33,172 nucleotides of DNA from assembly GCA_946491665.1 (NCBI GenBank), contig CAMLYL010000031.1, forward strand, positions 1 to 33,172, given 5' to 3'. Positions 24,857 through 33,124 of the stretch are shown in pieces. This stretch comes from an uncultured Lachnospiraceae bacterium (lineage in GTDB: Bacteria > Bacillota > Clostridia > Lachnospirales > Lachnospiraceae). Numbering within the stretch: the first letter of the stretch is position 1; the number at the start of each line of letters is the position of its first letter. The notes under the pieces are model-generated. The model did no database searches, had not been told where the DNA came from, and was given only the letters and a program-made list of their open reading frames with translations. Position numbers and translations under genes: made by a program.

Positions 24857-26539
24857 ATGTACCAGGAAGAATATAAACGCTGGCTGGCGGCGGATTTAGA
24901 GGACGCTGATCTGAAGCCGGAACTGACAAAGATTCAGGGAAATGATGATGAGATAAAAGAACGGTTTGCTGTTTCATTGAAGTTCGGAACCGCAGGACTG
25001 CGCGGAATACTTGGCGCCGGAACCAACCGTATGAATATTTATGTAGTCCGTCAGGCGACACAGGGACTGGCCAACTGGGTAAAGACTCAGGGCGGCACCC
25101 AGACTGTTGCTGTCAGTTACGACAGCCGCCTGAAAAGTGATGTGTTTGCAAAAACAGCCGCAGGCGTACTGGCCGCCAACGGCATTCATGTCCGCATCTA
25201 CGATGCGCTGATGCCCGTACCGGCTCTTTCTTTTGCCACACGTTATTACAACTGCAATGCCGGCATCATGGTTACCGCTTCCCATAATCCGGCAAAATAT
25301 AACGGCTATAAGGCTTACGGCCCCGACGGCTGTCAGATGACCGATGACGCAGCCGCCATTGTATACGAAGAAATCCAGAAAACAGATGTATTGAACGGAG
25401 CCTCTTATATTTCCTTTGCGGAGGGTGTGGAAAGAGGACTGATCCGTTTCGTTGGCGATGACTGCAGGAATGCATTCTATGCAGCCATTGAGGAACGGCA
25501 GGTTCGTCCCGGTTTATGCAAAACCGCGGGGCTGAAACTGGTATACAGCCCCTTAAACGGATCCGGTCTGGTTCCCGTCACCCGGGTATTAAATGATATT
25601 GGCATCACAGATATTACCATCGTGCCTGAGCAGGAATATCCCAACGGCTATTTTACCACCTGCAGCTACCCGAATCCGGAGATCTTCGAAGCTCTGGAGC
25701 TGGGACTGAAGCTCGCGGAAGAATCCGGCGCTGATCTGATGCTCGCCACCGATCCGGACGCTGACCGTGTGGGAATTGCCATGAGATGTCCCGATGGCTC
25801 CTATGAACTGGTCAGCGGAAATGAAATGGGCGTTCTCCTTCTGGACTACATCTGTGCGGGACGCATTGAGAAAGGCACTATGCCGGAGCGCCCGGTAGCA
25901 GTAAAGTCCATTGTATCTACTCCTCTGGCAGATGCAGTCGCCGCTCACTATGGCGTGGAGCTCCGCAGCGTACTCACCGGTTTTAAGTGGATCGGCGATC
26001 AGATTGCAGGACTGGAGGCCGCCGGCGAAGTGGATCGCTTCATCTTCGGTTTCGAGGAGAGTTACGGATATCTGGCAGGCCCTTATGTGCGTGACAAAGA
26101 TGCCGTAATCGCTTCCATGCTGATTTGTGAAATGGCCGCTTACTACCGCAGTATCGGCAGTTCTTTAAAACAGCGCATGGAGGAAATTTACGCCCAGTAC
26201 GGACGTTATCTGAACAAGGTGGATTCCTATGAATTCCCCGGACTGACCGGTATGGATAAGATGGCCGGAATCATGCAGAATCTGAGAGAGCACGCTCCCG
26301 CAGAATTTGCCGGCCATAAGGTTGAAAAGATTACAGATTATAAGAATACGGCGGAGACCGGACTTCCTTCCGCCAATGTCCTGATTTACACGCTGGAAGG
26401 CGGAGCATCCATCGTAGTCCGCCCCTCCGGCACAGAGCCCAAGATCAAGACTTATTTCACCACTCTGGGCAAAGACCTTGCAGAAGCTCAGGCCCAGAAA
26501 GACGCGCTGACAGAAGCCCTCCGGCCTCTGCTGGCATAA
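24857..26539 (+). CDS. pgm: Phosphoglucomutase/phosphomannomutase
   Basis: Interconverts hexose 6-phosphate and 1-phosphate, supplying glucose 1-phosphate for wall and glycogen precursors or recovering it. The 560-residue protein has FGTAGLRG (43-50), the phosphoserine loop TASHNP with Ser142, the metal loop DPDADR (299-304), FGFEESYGYL (397-406, sugar specificity) and the phosphate-binding RPSGTEPK (522-529). All four domains are complete. GGGGG precedes the ATG by 8 nt. It is the only plus-strand gene in the central part and diverges from the Dlt-like operon. It also matches the B. subtilis PgcA type, so the precise hexose preference is not certain. Confidence 0.95.
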   Translation: MYQEEYKRWLAADLEDADLKPELTKIQGNDDEIKERFAVSLKFGTAGLRGILGAGTNRMNIYVVRQATQGLANWVKTQGGTQTVAVSYDSRLKSDVFAKTAAGVLAANGIHVRIYDALMPVPALSFATRYYNCNAGIMVTASHNPAKYNGYKAYGPDGCQMTDDAAAIVYEEIQKTDVLNGASYISFAEGVERGLIRFVGDDCRNAFYAAIEERQVRPGLCKTAGLKLVYSPLNGSGLVPVTRVLNDIGITDITIVPEQEYPNGYFTTCSYPNPEIFEALELGLKLAEESGADLMLATDPDADRVGIAMRCPDGSYELVSGNEMGVLLLDYICAGRIEKGTMPERPVAVKSIVSTPLADAVAAHYGVELRSVLTGFKWIGDQIAGLEAAGEVDRFIFGFEESYGYLAGPYVRDKDAVIASMLICEMAAYYRSIGSSLKQRMEEIYAQYGRYLNKVDSYEFPGLTGMDKMAGIMQNLREHAPAEFAGHKVEKITDYKNTAETGLPSANVLIYTLEGGASIVVRPSGTEPKIKTYFTTLGKDLAEAQAQKDALTEALRPLLA

Positions 26540-26570
26540 AATTGCAAGTTTCATTTTCATCATTATGTTG

Positions 26571-26615
26571 CTGTCCCGGATCCTCACCCCTGACAATTTT
26601 CAGGATCCGGGGCAG
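26571..26615 (+). terminator. Terminator-like hairpin after pgm
   Basis: A 14-bp stem (26571-26584 with 26602-26615, one G-T pair) with GGATCC core and 17-nt loop. It is followed by TCTCCCCTTTC, a weak T-tract. It lies between two convergent genes. Confidence 0.6.
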
Positions 26616-26630
26616 TCTCCCCTTTCAGGG

Positions 26631-27635
26631 TCACAGTTTCGCCCGCTTCAGGGTTTCCAGGAATTTCCTGCGCATGAAGTTCTGGCGATTTTCTTTTTTC
26701 AGTTTTTCATAATTTTTCCCTGAATCCAGCACTTTATTAGAACGGAAATAGTGGTTCGCAATCTTCCAGAATTTTTCCGGATAACAAAGGCGGCAGTACA
26801 GTTCCGTCCAGTCCGCCTCGCCTATGGGATGAATTCTGCTGTATTCCCGCAGCATTTCAAGCCCCAGCGTCTCACTCCATTCATGTTTTTCCAGCATTTT
26901 CCGGAGAAAATTTCCCAGGTCCGTCATCTGTGCTCCGTAACGGGCATGCTCCATATGAATCAATGTCATTCCGCCGGATTCAATCACCACATTATGCTGA
27001 TTAAAATCCCCGTGGCAAAGCCCCACCGTATGCCCCGGCAGCAGATTCTGACAATCCGCCAGAAACCGCAGCACTTCCTCAGACTGACGGATATATTCGG
27101 GAAAACACTTTAAAAACAGCCGTTCAAAATCACTTTTATTTTTTCGGAGAAGTACATACTTCCGGATCCGCCGCAGTTCTCTGTCATGACGCAGACACTC
27201 CTCATAAAGACTCTCCGTACCCGGAGCGGCCTTTTCCAAGTTCCCCTGCTTTGTATCAGGGAAAAAAATCCCGGTTCCGCTGCCCGCTTCATGAAATTTT
27301 GCCAGAAAAGAAACAGTCATAACAATATCCAGCCGGCTTCTGGTATCGCACTCCCGCCCTTTCACCCAGCGATGAAAGGAATACCTGACACCGTCCACGC
27401 CCTCAGTCAGCAAAATCCCATCCTGATTCTTCATCATATAATCACAGGAAATGTTCCTGTCCTTTAAAAATTGTCCCATCTGATACAGATATTCCGCCTT
27501 TGACATCTGTCCGTGAAACTCTTTCAGTGCGAACAGCCCCTGTGTGGTTTCGCAGATCAGGATTCCCCTTCCCTTATAAAACTTTTCGATCTCAAACTGC
27601 TGTTTCTCCAGGACCTGCTCGATCTGATAATACAC
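26631..27635 (-). CDS. CotS-like spore-coat phosphotransferase family protein
   Basis: Related to the CotS/YutH/YsxE group of aminoglycoside-phosphotransferase-fold proteins of the spore coat. The 334-residue protein has GLFALKEF with Lys38 (possible ATP lysine) and LCHGDFNQHNVV, with Asp210 and Asn215 of the catalytic loop. The C-terminal part is very basic. The metal-binding Asp of the next motif (ID.E/D in kinases) is replaced: LIHMEH has His227 at that place. It may therefore be a pseudokinase or use another metal arrangement. The start is GTG 27635, with AAGGGG 7 nt upstream; that site lies inside a long hairpin. The coat role is family inference. Confidence 0.75.
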   Translation of the reverse strand: MYYQIEQVLEKQQFEIEKFYKGRGILICETTQGLFALKEFHGQMSKAEYLYQMGQFLKDRNISCDYMMKNQDGILLTEGVDGVRYSFHRWVKGRECDTRSRLDIVMTVSFLAKFHEAGSGTGIFFPDTKQGNLEKAAPGTESLYEECLRHDRELRRIRKYVLLRKNKSDFERLFLKCFPEYIRQSEEVLRFLADCQNLLPGHTVGLCHGDFNQHNVVIESGGMTLIHMEHARYGAQMTDLGNFLRKMLEKHEWSETLGLEMLREYSRIHPIGEADWTELYCRLCYPEKFWKIANHYFRSNKVLDSGKNYEKLKKENRQNFMRRKFLETLKRAKL

Positions 27636-27639
27636 AAAA

Positions 27640-27699
27640 ACACCCCTTCACCTATGATTTCAGACGCTTATGCGTCTTTTTTATCATATGAAGGGGTGT
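27640..27699. promoter_or_regulatory. 60-nt nested hairpin covering the ribosome site of the CotS-like gene
   Basis: Outer arms ACACCCCTTCA (27640-27650) and TGAAGGGGTGT (27689-27699) pair over 11 bp. TATGAT/ATCATA extends this by 6 bp past a 2-nt bulge. An inner AGACGC/GCGTCT hairpin sits in the loop. Read on minus, the stem ends GGGGTG TTTTTG, so it can act as terminator for cca and at the same time hide the AAGGGG site of the GTG start. The inner hairpin followed by six T on plus is an antisense terminator. Confidence 0.75.
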
Positions 27700-27730
27700 G
27701 TCAGAGTATTCATTTTTCCTGCTGCCGACC

Positions 27731-29086
27731 TCAATAAGTACAATCTGTCTGCCGGTAGCGCCCCTGCCCGAAACGCTCCATAAGAATGTCTTTGCGGTTT
27801 GCCTCCGGATCTTCAATCACATCATTCAGCATCTTCTGCAGAACATCGCCGATCTCCCTGCCCGGTTTCATCCCCGCAGAAATCAGATCGCTTCCGGTCA
27901 CAGCCAGATCCTTCAGAGACAGACACTGCCTCTTGCGGCAGATCTCTTCATAGATCCTCCGGTATTCGTCCACATATTTCAGCTTTTCCTTCTTCATGTA
28001 ATCGCTCTGTCCGAGAATATCCGCCCGGCTGACTTCAAACAGATCCGGATACGCCTCCTCGCCATTTCGGAGAATGGCCCGGCGAACCACTTTCTCCGTC
28101 AGAGGGTACGGCCGGTCATCATGACATTTTACCAGCAGGCACACTCTGCGAATCGTATCATTATCAAACTTCAGTCGGCGCAGAATCTGACGGGACATCT
28201 CGGCGCCTTTCACAGGGTGTCCATGAAAATGATGGATTCCCCGGGAATCCTCCGTCCTGCACAGCGGCTTTGCCACATCATGAAGCAGCATGGCCAGCCG
28301 AAGCGCTTTCACAGGGGGCACCGCCTGCAAAGACCAGACGGTATGCTCTCCCACAGTTCCCCTGTGATGCGGATGATTCTGCTGACATTCCATCATCCGC
28401 GAAAATTCCGGCAGAATCACATCAGCAATCCCTGTATCATATACCGCAAGCATTTCCTCCGGATGGGGAGAAACCAGCAGTTTCACCAGCTCCGCCTGAA
28501 TCCGCTCCGCACTAATCCTCTTCAGATTCGGAGCCAGCTTTACAATGGCCTTTCGGGTATTCTCTTCAATGCCGAACCCGAGCTGCGCTGCAAACCGCAC
28601 CGCTCTCAGCATCCGCAGGGCATCTTCTGTAAATCGATCTTCCGGATTTCCCACACAGCGGATCACGCCCCGGCGGATGTCCTCCAGTCCGTCAAATGCG
28701 TCTACGAGTCCGGCTTCATCATTATAAGCCATGGCATTGATCGTAAAATCTCTCCGCTTCAGATCCTCCCGCAGCTCAGAAGTAAACTCCACATTTTTCG
28801 GATGGCGGGCATCCTCATACTCCCCGTCAATCCGGTAAGTAGTCACCTCAAATCCCTCATGCTCCAGCATAACAGTCACGGTTCCATGCTGGATTCCGGT
28901 ATCAATGGTATGCCCGAAAACTTCCTTTACCTGCTGCGGCCTGGCGGAAGTTGTGATATCCCAGTCCTGGGGAGTTCTGCCCAGTACAGAATCACGGACA
29001 CATCCTCCCACTGCGTAAGCGTCATACCCGGCATTTTTCAGTTCGCGTATAATAGCCGAAACCTTTTCCGGCAGCCTGATCTTCAT
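27731..29086 (-). CDS. cca: CCA tRNA nucleotidyltransferase with HD domain
   Basis: Adds or repairs the 3' CCA end of tRNAs. The 451-residue protein has the class II signature GGCVRDSVLG (27-36) and DWDI (41-44) with catalytic aspartates. RRDFTINAMA, RFTEDALRMLRAVRFAAQLGF and an HD domain with LLHDVAKP follow. The HD part is seen in many bacterial CCA enzymes and gives phosphohydrolase activity in E. coli. The gene starts 4 nt after proS, with no good ribosome site of its own, so coupling with proS is likely. Confidence 0.95.
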   Translation of the reverse strand: MKIRLPEKVSAIIRELKNAGYDAYAVGGCVRDSVLGRTPQDWDITTSARPQQVKEVFGHTIDTGIQHGTVTVMLEHEGFEVTTYRIDGEYEDARHPKNVEFTSELREDLKRRDFTINAMAYNDEAGLVDAFDGLEDIRRGVIRCVGNPEDRFTEDALRMLRAVRFAAQLGFGIEENTRKAIVKLAPNLKRISAERIQAELVKLLVSPHPEEMLAVYDTGIADVILPEFSRMMECQQNHPHHRGTVGEHTVWSLQAVPPVKALRLAMLLHDVAKPLCRTEDSRGIHHFHGHPVKGAEMSRQILRRLKFDNDTIRRVCLLVKCHDDRPYPLTEKVVRRAILRNGEEAYPDLFEVSRADILGQSDYMKKEKLKYVDEYRRIYEEICRKRQCLSLKDLAVTGSDLISAGMKPGREIGDVLQKMLNDVIEDPEANRKDILMERFGQGRYRQTDCTY

Positions 29087-29090
29087 ATAA

Positions 29091-30530
29091 TTAATATGCC
29101 TTGCCCCAGTAAATCAGCTTCTTTGCCGGACGGCCGCAGCATACACACACATCGGAAATCTGTTCCTGATCATGGAAGGGCATACATCTGGAAGTAGCTC
29201 CTGTCTCCTCCTTGATCTTATCCTCGCAGTCCTGATTGCCGCACCACATAGCACGGATAAATCCCGGCTTGCTGCTGACTGCCTCGCAGAACTCTTCATA
29301 TTCATGAGCATCGCTGATATGAGAATCACGGTGCGCCTTCGCCCGCTCAAACATATCTTTCTGAATGGTTTCCAGAAGCTGCGGAATCACAGTCTCCACG
29401 TCATCCAGGGAAACTGTCATCTTCTCTCCCGTATCCCGGCGGACTACTACGCAGTGATTCTCCGCAATATCTCTGGGCCCCAGTTCCACACGAAGAGGAA
29501 TACCGCGCATTTCCTGCTCCGCATACTTCCATCCCGGACTCTTGTCAGAACCGTCCAGTTTTGCACGGCAGACTTTGCCGAGACGCCCGCACAGCTCTGC
29601 CGCCTTCTCCATCACGCCTTCTTTTCTCTGCTGTACCGGAATCACCATAAGCTGCGTAGGCGCAACCTTCGGCGGCAGCACCAGGCCGGAATCATCTCCG
29701 TGCACCATAATCAGCGCGCCGATCATACGGGTGCTCACTCCCCATGAAGTCTGGTGAACATACTGCAGCTTATTTTCTTTGTCGCTGTACTGAATGCCGA
29801 ATGCTCTCGCAAAACCGTCACCAAAGTTGTGGCTGGTACCGGACTGCAGAGCCTTTCCGTCATGCATCAGCGCTTCTACCGTATAGGTGGATTCGGCTCC
29901 CGCAAACTTCTCCTTATCTGTCTTCTGTCCCCGGATCACCGGAATCGCCAGAAAATCCTCCAGAAAATCCGCATACAGATTCAGCATCTGAACGGTGCGC
30001 TCTTCCGCTTCCTCTGCAGTAGCATGAGCTGTATGGCCTTCCTGCCACAAAAACTCTCTGGAACGCAGGAAAGGTCTCGTCTCCTTTTCCCAGCGCACAA
30101 CAGAACACCACTGATTATATACCTTCGGCAGATCACGATAAGACTGGATCTCATTCTTATAAAAATCACAGAACAGCGTTTCTGATGTAGGCCGCACGCA
30201 GAGCCGTTCCTGAAGCGGATTCATGCCTCCGTGCGTCACCCATGCCACCTCCGGAGCAAATCCCTCCACATGATCCTTCTCCATCTGCAGAAGGCTCTCC
30301 GGAATAAACATCGGCATATATACATTTTCTACGCCGGTCTCCTTAAAACGGCGATCCAGCTCATTCTGGATATTCTCCCAGATCGCATATCCCGCGGGCT
30401 TGAAAATCATGCAGCCCCGGACGCTGGAATAATCCATCAGCTCAGCTTTTTTTACTACATCTGTATACCATTGAGCGAAATCTTCCTCCATGGAAGTAAT
30501 CGCTTCTACTAACTTCTTTTCCTTTGCCAT
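29091..30530 (-). CDS. proS: Prolyl-tRNA synthetase, short archaeal/eukaryote-like type
   Basis: Charges tRNA-Pro with proline. The 479-residue length, the lack of the INS editing domain and the C-terminal zinc-type region (CGNQDCE..CVCCGRP) place it in the archaeal-type group common in Clostridia. Class II motifs are visible: motif 2 ([25 protein letters not shown]) and motif 3 ([12 protein letters not shown] in the anticodon-side region), with RPTSET upstream. AAGGAG stands 7 nt before the ATG. The 70-nt gap from leuA is too short for a T-box leader, and none is seen. Confidence 0.96.
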   Translation of the reverse strand: MAKEKKLVEAITSMEEDFAQWYTDVVKKAELMDYSSVRGCMIFKPAGYAIWENIQNELDRRFKETGVENVYMPMFIPESLLQMEKDHVEGFAPEVAWVTHGGMNPLQERLCVRPTSETLFCDFYKNEIQSYRDLPKVYNQWCSVVRWEKETRPFLRSREFLWQEGHTAHATAEEAEERTVQMLNLYADFLEDFLAIPVIRGQKTDKEKFAGAESTYTVEALMHDGKALQSGTSHNFGDGFARAFGIQYSDKENKLQYVHQTSWGVSTRMIGALIMVHGDDSGLVLPPKVAPTQLMVIPVQQRKEGVMEKAAELCGRLGKVCRAKLDGSDKSPGWKYAEQEMRGIPLRVELGPRDIAENHCVVVRRDTGEKMTVSLDDVETVIPQLLETIQKDMFERAKAHRDSHISDAHEYEEFCEAVSSKPGFIRAMWCGNQDCEDKIKEETGATSRCMPFHDQEQISDVCVCCGRPAKKLIYWGKAY

Positions 30531-30600
30531 GATCTGTCTCCTTCTTTATTTTTTATGGCCAAATACCGGCCTTCCATAAACTTATTCTCAAAACTCTGTA

Positions 30601-32274
30601 CTATTCCTGACGGGCCTTTCCGGCAAGGCGGTTCAGACCGCTGAAAAACGCCCGTATGGACGCCTTGGTAATATTTGCGCTGTCACCTGCGCCGAACAGC
30701 ACCTCCCCGGTGGCGTCATCCCGCATCTGAATGTAGCAGGCCGCCCTCGCCTGGGATCCGGAGCCCAGAGCGTGCTCGGAAAAGTTCAGCACACACATCT
30801 CCAGACCAAACTCCTCATTGATCGCCTGCTTCACCGCGTCAATGGGGCCATTTCCCGAGTGGCTGATCTGCCGGGGCTCTCCGTGATAATTAAAGTCCAC
30901 CGTAGCCATACATTCTTTATCGTCAATATCTTCCACCTTAATCCGCTTAAACTCGAAAGGATAGGGAAGAGCAATGTATTCGTGCTTGAAGGCCGCCATG
31001 ATCTCTTCGGGTGAGATCTCGCCGCCCTCCTCCTCGGAAAGCCGCTGCACCACATCCGCAAACTCTCTGTGCATTTCCTTCGGCAGCTTATAGCCGTAAA
31101 CCGTCTCCATCACAAAGGCGACGCCGCCCTTTCCGGACTGACTGTTAATCCGCACCACCGGTTCATATTCACGTCCCACGTCTGCAGGATTGATCGGCAG
31201 ATAAGGAACCTCCCAGATATCCGCCTGACGCTCTTTCAGCGCATGAACACCCTTATTGATGGCATCCTGATGCGAACCGGAAAATGCGGTAAACACCAGT
31301 TTCCCGGCGTAGGGATGCCGCTCGTCAATCTTCATCTTGCAGCATCGCTCATAAACTTCCGCAATCTCCTTCACATTTTCAATATTCAGCTCCGGGTCAA
31401 TTCCCTGAGAAAACATATTATAGGCAATATTCAGAATGTCAACATTTCCGGTTCTCTCACCGTTTCCGAACAACGTTCCCTCCACCCTGTCCGCGCCGGC
31501 CAGAAGACCCAGCTCTGTAGCCGCGATGCCGGTTCCCCGGTCATTGTGCGGATGAAGACTTAAGATTATATTTTCCCTGTCTTTGAAATGTTTGCTCATC
31601 CATTCAATCTGATCCGCATAGACATTGGGCGTGTTCATCTCCACGGTAGCCGGAAGATTAAAAATAATCTTGTTCTCCGGCCCGGGCTGCCACACATCCT
31701 GCACTGCCGTACAGATATCCAGAGAAAACTCTACCTCCGTACCGGTAAAACTCTCCGGAGAGTATTCCAGATACAGATTGCCCGGAAAATCCTTCGCCCG
31801 CTCCTTCACCATACGGGCTCCGTCAACAGCAATCTGCTTGATCTCTTCCTTATTCATGTGAAATACCACATCTCTCTGAAGTACAGATGTGGAATTATAG
31901 ATGTGTACAATCACATTTTTAATGCCCTGTATCGCCTCAAAAGTCCGGTCAATCAGATGCTCCCGGCACTGCGTCAGTACCTGCACCGTCACATCATCGG
32001 GAATCAGATTCTCCTGAACCAGTCTGCGCAGGAAGTCATACTCAATCTGGGAAGCCGCCGGGAAACCAATCTCTATCTCCCTGAATCCCAGCTTTACCAG
32101 AAGCTGAAACATCTCCAGCTTCTCCTCCACATTCATCGGCTCAACCAGAGCCTGATTGCCGTCCCTCAGATCCACGCTGCACCATATGGGGGCTTTCTCT
32201 ATCTCTTTATCCGGCCATTCCCGCTCCGGATAATGGAGTACGGGAACTCTCTTGTAATGCTTATAATTTAACAT
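30601..32274 (-). CDS. leuA: 2-isopropylmalate synthase, long (fungal-like) type
   Basis: First committed step of leucine synthesis: acetyl-CoA plus 2-oxoisovalerate gives 2-isopropylmalate. The 557-residue protein has SVDLRDGNQALVEP at the metal site, EIEIGFPAAS, HPHNDRGTG (metal histidines) and GNGERTGNVDI. A complete C-terminal LeuA regulatory domain (about 430-550) where leucine would bind is present. The start at 32274 has AAGGAG 6-7 nt upstream; the ATG 15 nt earlier overlaps that site. leuBCD do not follow. It diverges from the HTH-aminotransferase gene across a repeat-rich control region. Confidence 0.95.
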   Translation of the reverse strand: MLNYKHYKRVPVLHYPEREWPDKEIEKAPIWCSVDLRDGNQALVEPMNVEEKLEMFQLLVKLGFREIEIGFPAASQIEYDFLRRLVQENLIPDDVTVQVLTQCREHLIDRTFEAIQGIKNVIVHIYNSTSVLQRDVVFHMNKEEIKQIAVDGARMVKERAKDFPGNLYLEYSPESFTGTEVEFSLDICTAVQDVWQPGPENKIIFNLPATVEMNTPNVYADQIEWMSKHFKDRENIILSLHPHNDRGTGIAATELGLLAGADRVEGTLFGNGERTGNVDILNIAYNMFSQGIDPELNIENVKEIAEVYERCCKMKIDERHPYAGKLVFTAFSGSHQDAINKGVHALKERQADIWEVPYLPINPADVGREYEPVVRINSQSGKGGVAFVMETVYGYKLPKEMHREFADVVQRLSEEEGGEISPEEIMAAFKHEYIALPYPFEFKRIKVEDIDDKECMATVDFNYHGEPRQISHSGNGPIDAVKQAINEEFGLEMCVLNFSEHALGSGSQARAACYIQMRDDATGEVLFGAGDSANITKASIRAFFSGLNRLAGKARQE

Positions 32275-32303
32275 GTGTATCTCCTTCATTTCGTCATCGT
32301 TAG

Positions 32304-32329
32304 ATTATAGCACAAGAATCTCTATTATA
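32304..32329 (-). promoter_or_regulatory. leuA: leuA promoter(s), two perfect TATAAT boxes
   Basis: Minus-strand TATAAT at 32304-32309, with TG one base upstream (TGCTATAAT), and again at 32324-32329. Neither has a consensus -35 at 17 nt, so the extended -10 copy is the better candidate, giving a leader of about 25 nt. Repeat copies begin just upstream. Confidence 0.55.
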
Positions 32330-32354
32330 AAAGGGGAGTTTTTCCAAATCCGGA

Positions 32355-32456
32355 AGTTCAATTTTTCAGATAGTTCAATTTTGTATTCCTTCCATTTTCC
32401 TCTTGCTTTTATTTTGAACCAGGTGTATAATCTAGTTCAATTAAAAGTTCAATTTT
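32355..32456 (+). promoter_or_regulatory. Array of four AGTTCAATT repeats plus an inverted half-site, likely operators
   Basis: AGTTCAATTTT at 32355-32365, 32372-32382 and 32446-32456, and AGTTCAATT at 32434-32442, all in the same direction. An inverted TTTTGAAC lies at 32412-32419. Starts are 17 nt apart in the first pair and 12 nt in the second. The inverted copy and copy 3 flank the -10 box of the HTH gene symmetrically. The first pair lies next to the leuA promoters. Confidence 0.6.
32403..32431 (+). promoter_or_regulatory. Sigma-A promoter of the HTH-aminotransferase gene
   Basis: TTGCTT (32403-32408), 17 nt, TATAAT (32426-32431). The predicted start lies within repeat copy 3, and copy 4 follows, so a protein bound there would block transcription. 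Confidence 0.6.
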
Positions 32457-32479
32457 ATTTTTAAGAAAGGAAATTCTAT

Positions 32480-33124
32480 ATGGAACAGTTTTCAGACCGG
32501 TTAAAACAGGCGATGTCGGAACGCGGATATAAACAGGTGGACGTAATCCGTCTTGCGAATGAAATCGGCGATTCCCAGGGAATCCATCTGGGAAAAAGCC
32601 ATATGAGTCAGTACTGCAGCGGAAAAACCATCCCCCGTACAGATATTTTAAACATTCTGTCGGAAGTACTGGCCGTTGATCCGCACTGGCTTTCCGGGCA
32701 GGATACAGCGAAAACTGCGGCAGCCGCCCCCGGCGGCAGTATCATTCCCGAAAATAAACATAACCATACAGAAATCAGAACAGGAGAAACAACCATGAAT
32801 CATACATTTAAAAAATCTTCCAAACTGGATAATGTCCTTTACGATGTCCGCGGCCCTCTGGTGGAAGAGGCAAACCGCATGATCGACGCAGGTATGCGTA
32901 TTCTGAAACTGAACCTTGGCAATCCGGCTCCTTTCGGCTTCCACGCTCCGGAGGAAGTCATTCATGATATGCGCCAGCAAATCAGTGACTGCGAAGGATA
33001 CTCTGACTCCAAGGGACTGTTTTCCGCACGGAAAAGAATTATGCACCCAACGGAATATCCGTCCCAATCATTTAGCCAATTTATCGGGCCTAACTCCTTC
33101 TACTGTTTACAGTATGTTGGATAG
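32480..33124 (+). CDS. XRE-HTH / alanine-type aminotransferase fusion, truncated
   Basis: Residues 1-75 are an XRE-type HTH (RLKQAMSERGYKQVDVIRLAN..SHMSQYCSGKTIPRTDILNILSEVL). A low-complexity linker (76-105) leads to the start of a PLP-dependent aminotransferase of the AlaA/AlaT type: KSSKLDNVLYDVRGP, LKLNLGNPAPFGF, GYSDSKGLFSARKRIM. Homology stops at residue 188, about 84 residues into that domain and long before the PLP lysine. The last 26 residues are unrelated. An internal ATG at 32795 with AGGAG 8 nt upstream could start the enzyme part alone. The start at 32480 has AAGGA about 9 nt upstream. As it stands the enzyme part cannot be active; the HTH part could still bind the repeats. Confidence 0.8.
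   Translation: MEQFSDRLKQAMSERGYKQVDVIRLANEIGDSQGIHLGKSHMSQYCSGKTIPRTDILNILSEVLAVDPHWLSGQDTAKTAAAAPGGSIIPENKHNHTEIRTGETTMNHTFKKSSKLDNVLYDVRGPLVEEANRMIDAGMRILKLNLGNPAPFGFHAPEEVIHDMRQQISDCEGYSDSKGLFSARKRIMHPTEYPSQSFSQFIGPNSFYCLQYVG

Noticed and set aside
27698..29197. A 499-residue open frame on plus, opposite cca
   Set aside because: Mirror frame of cca and the end of proS; composition and lack of start signals argue against a gene.
30531..30600. Hairpin-like sequence between leuA and proS as a terminator or T-box
   Set aside because: On minus the stem is followed by A residues, not T, and the gap is far too short for a T-box leader.
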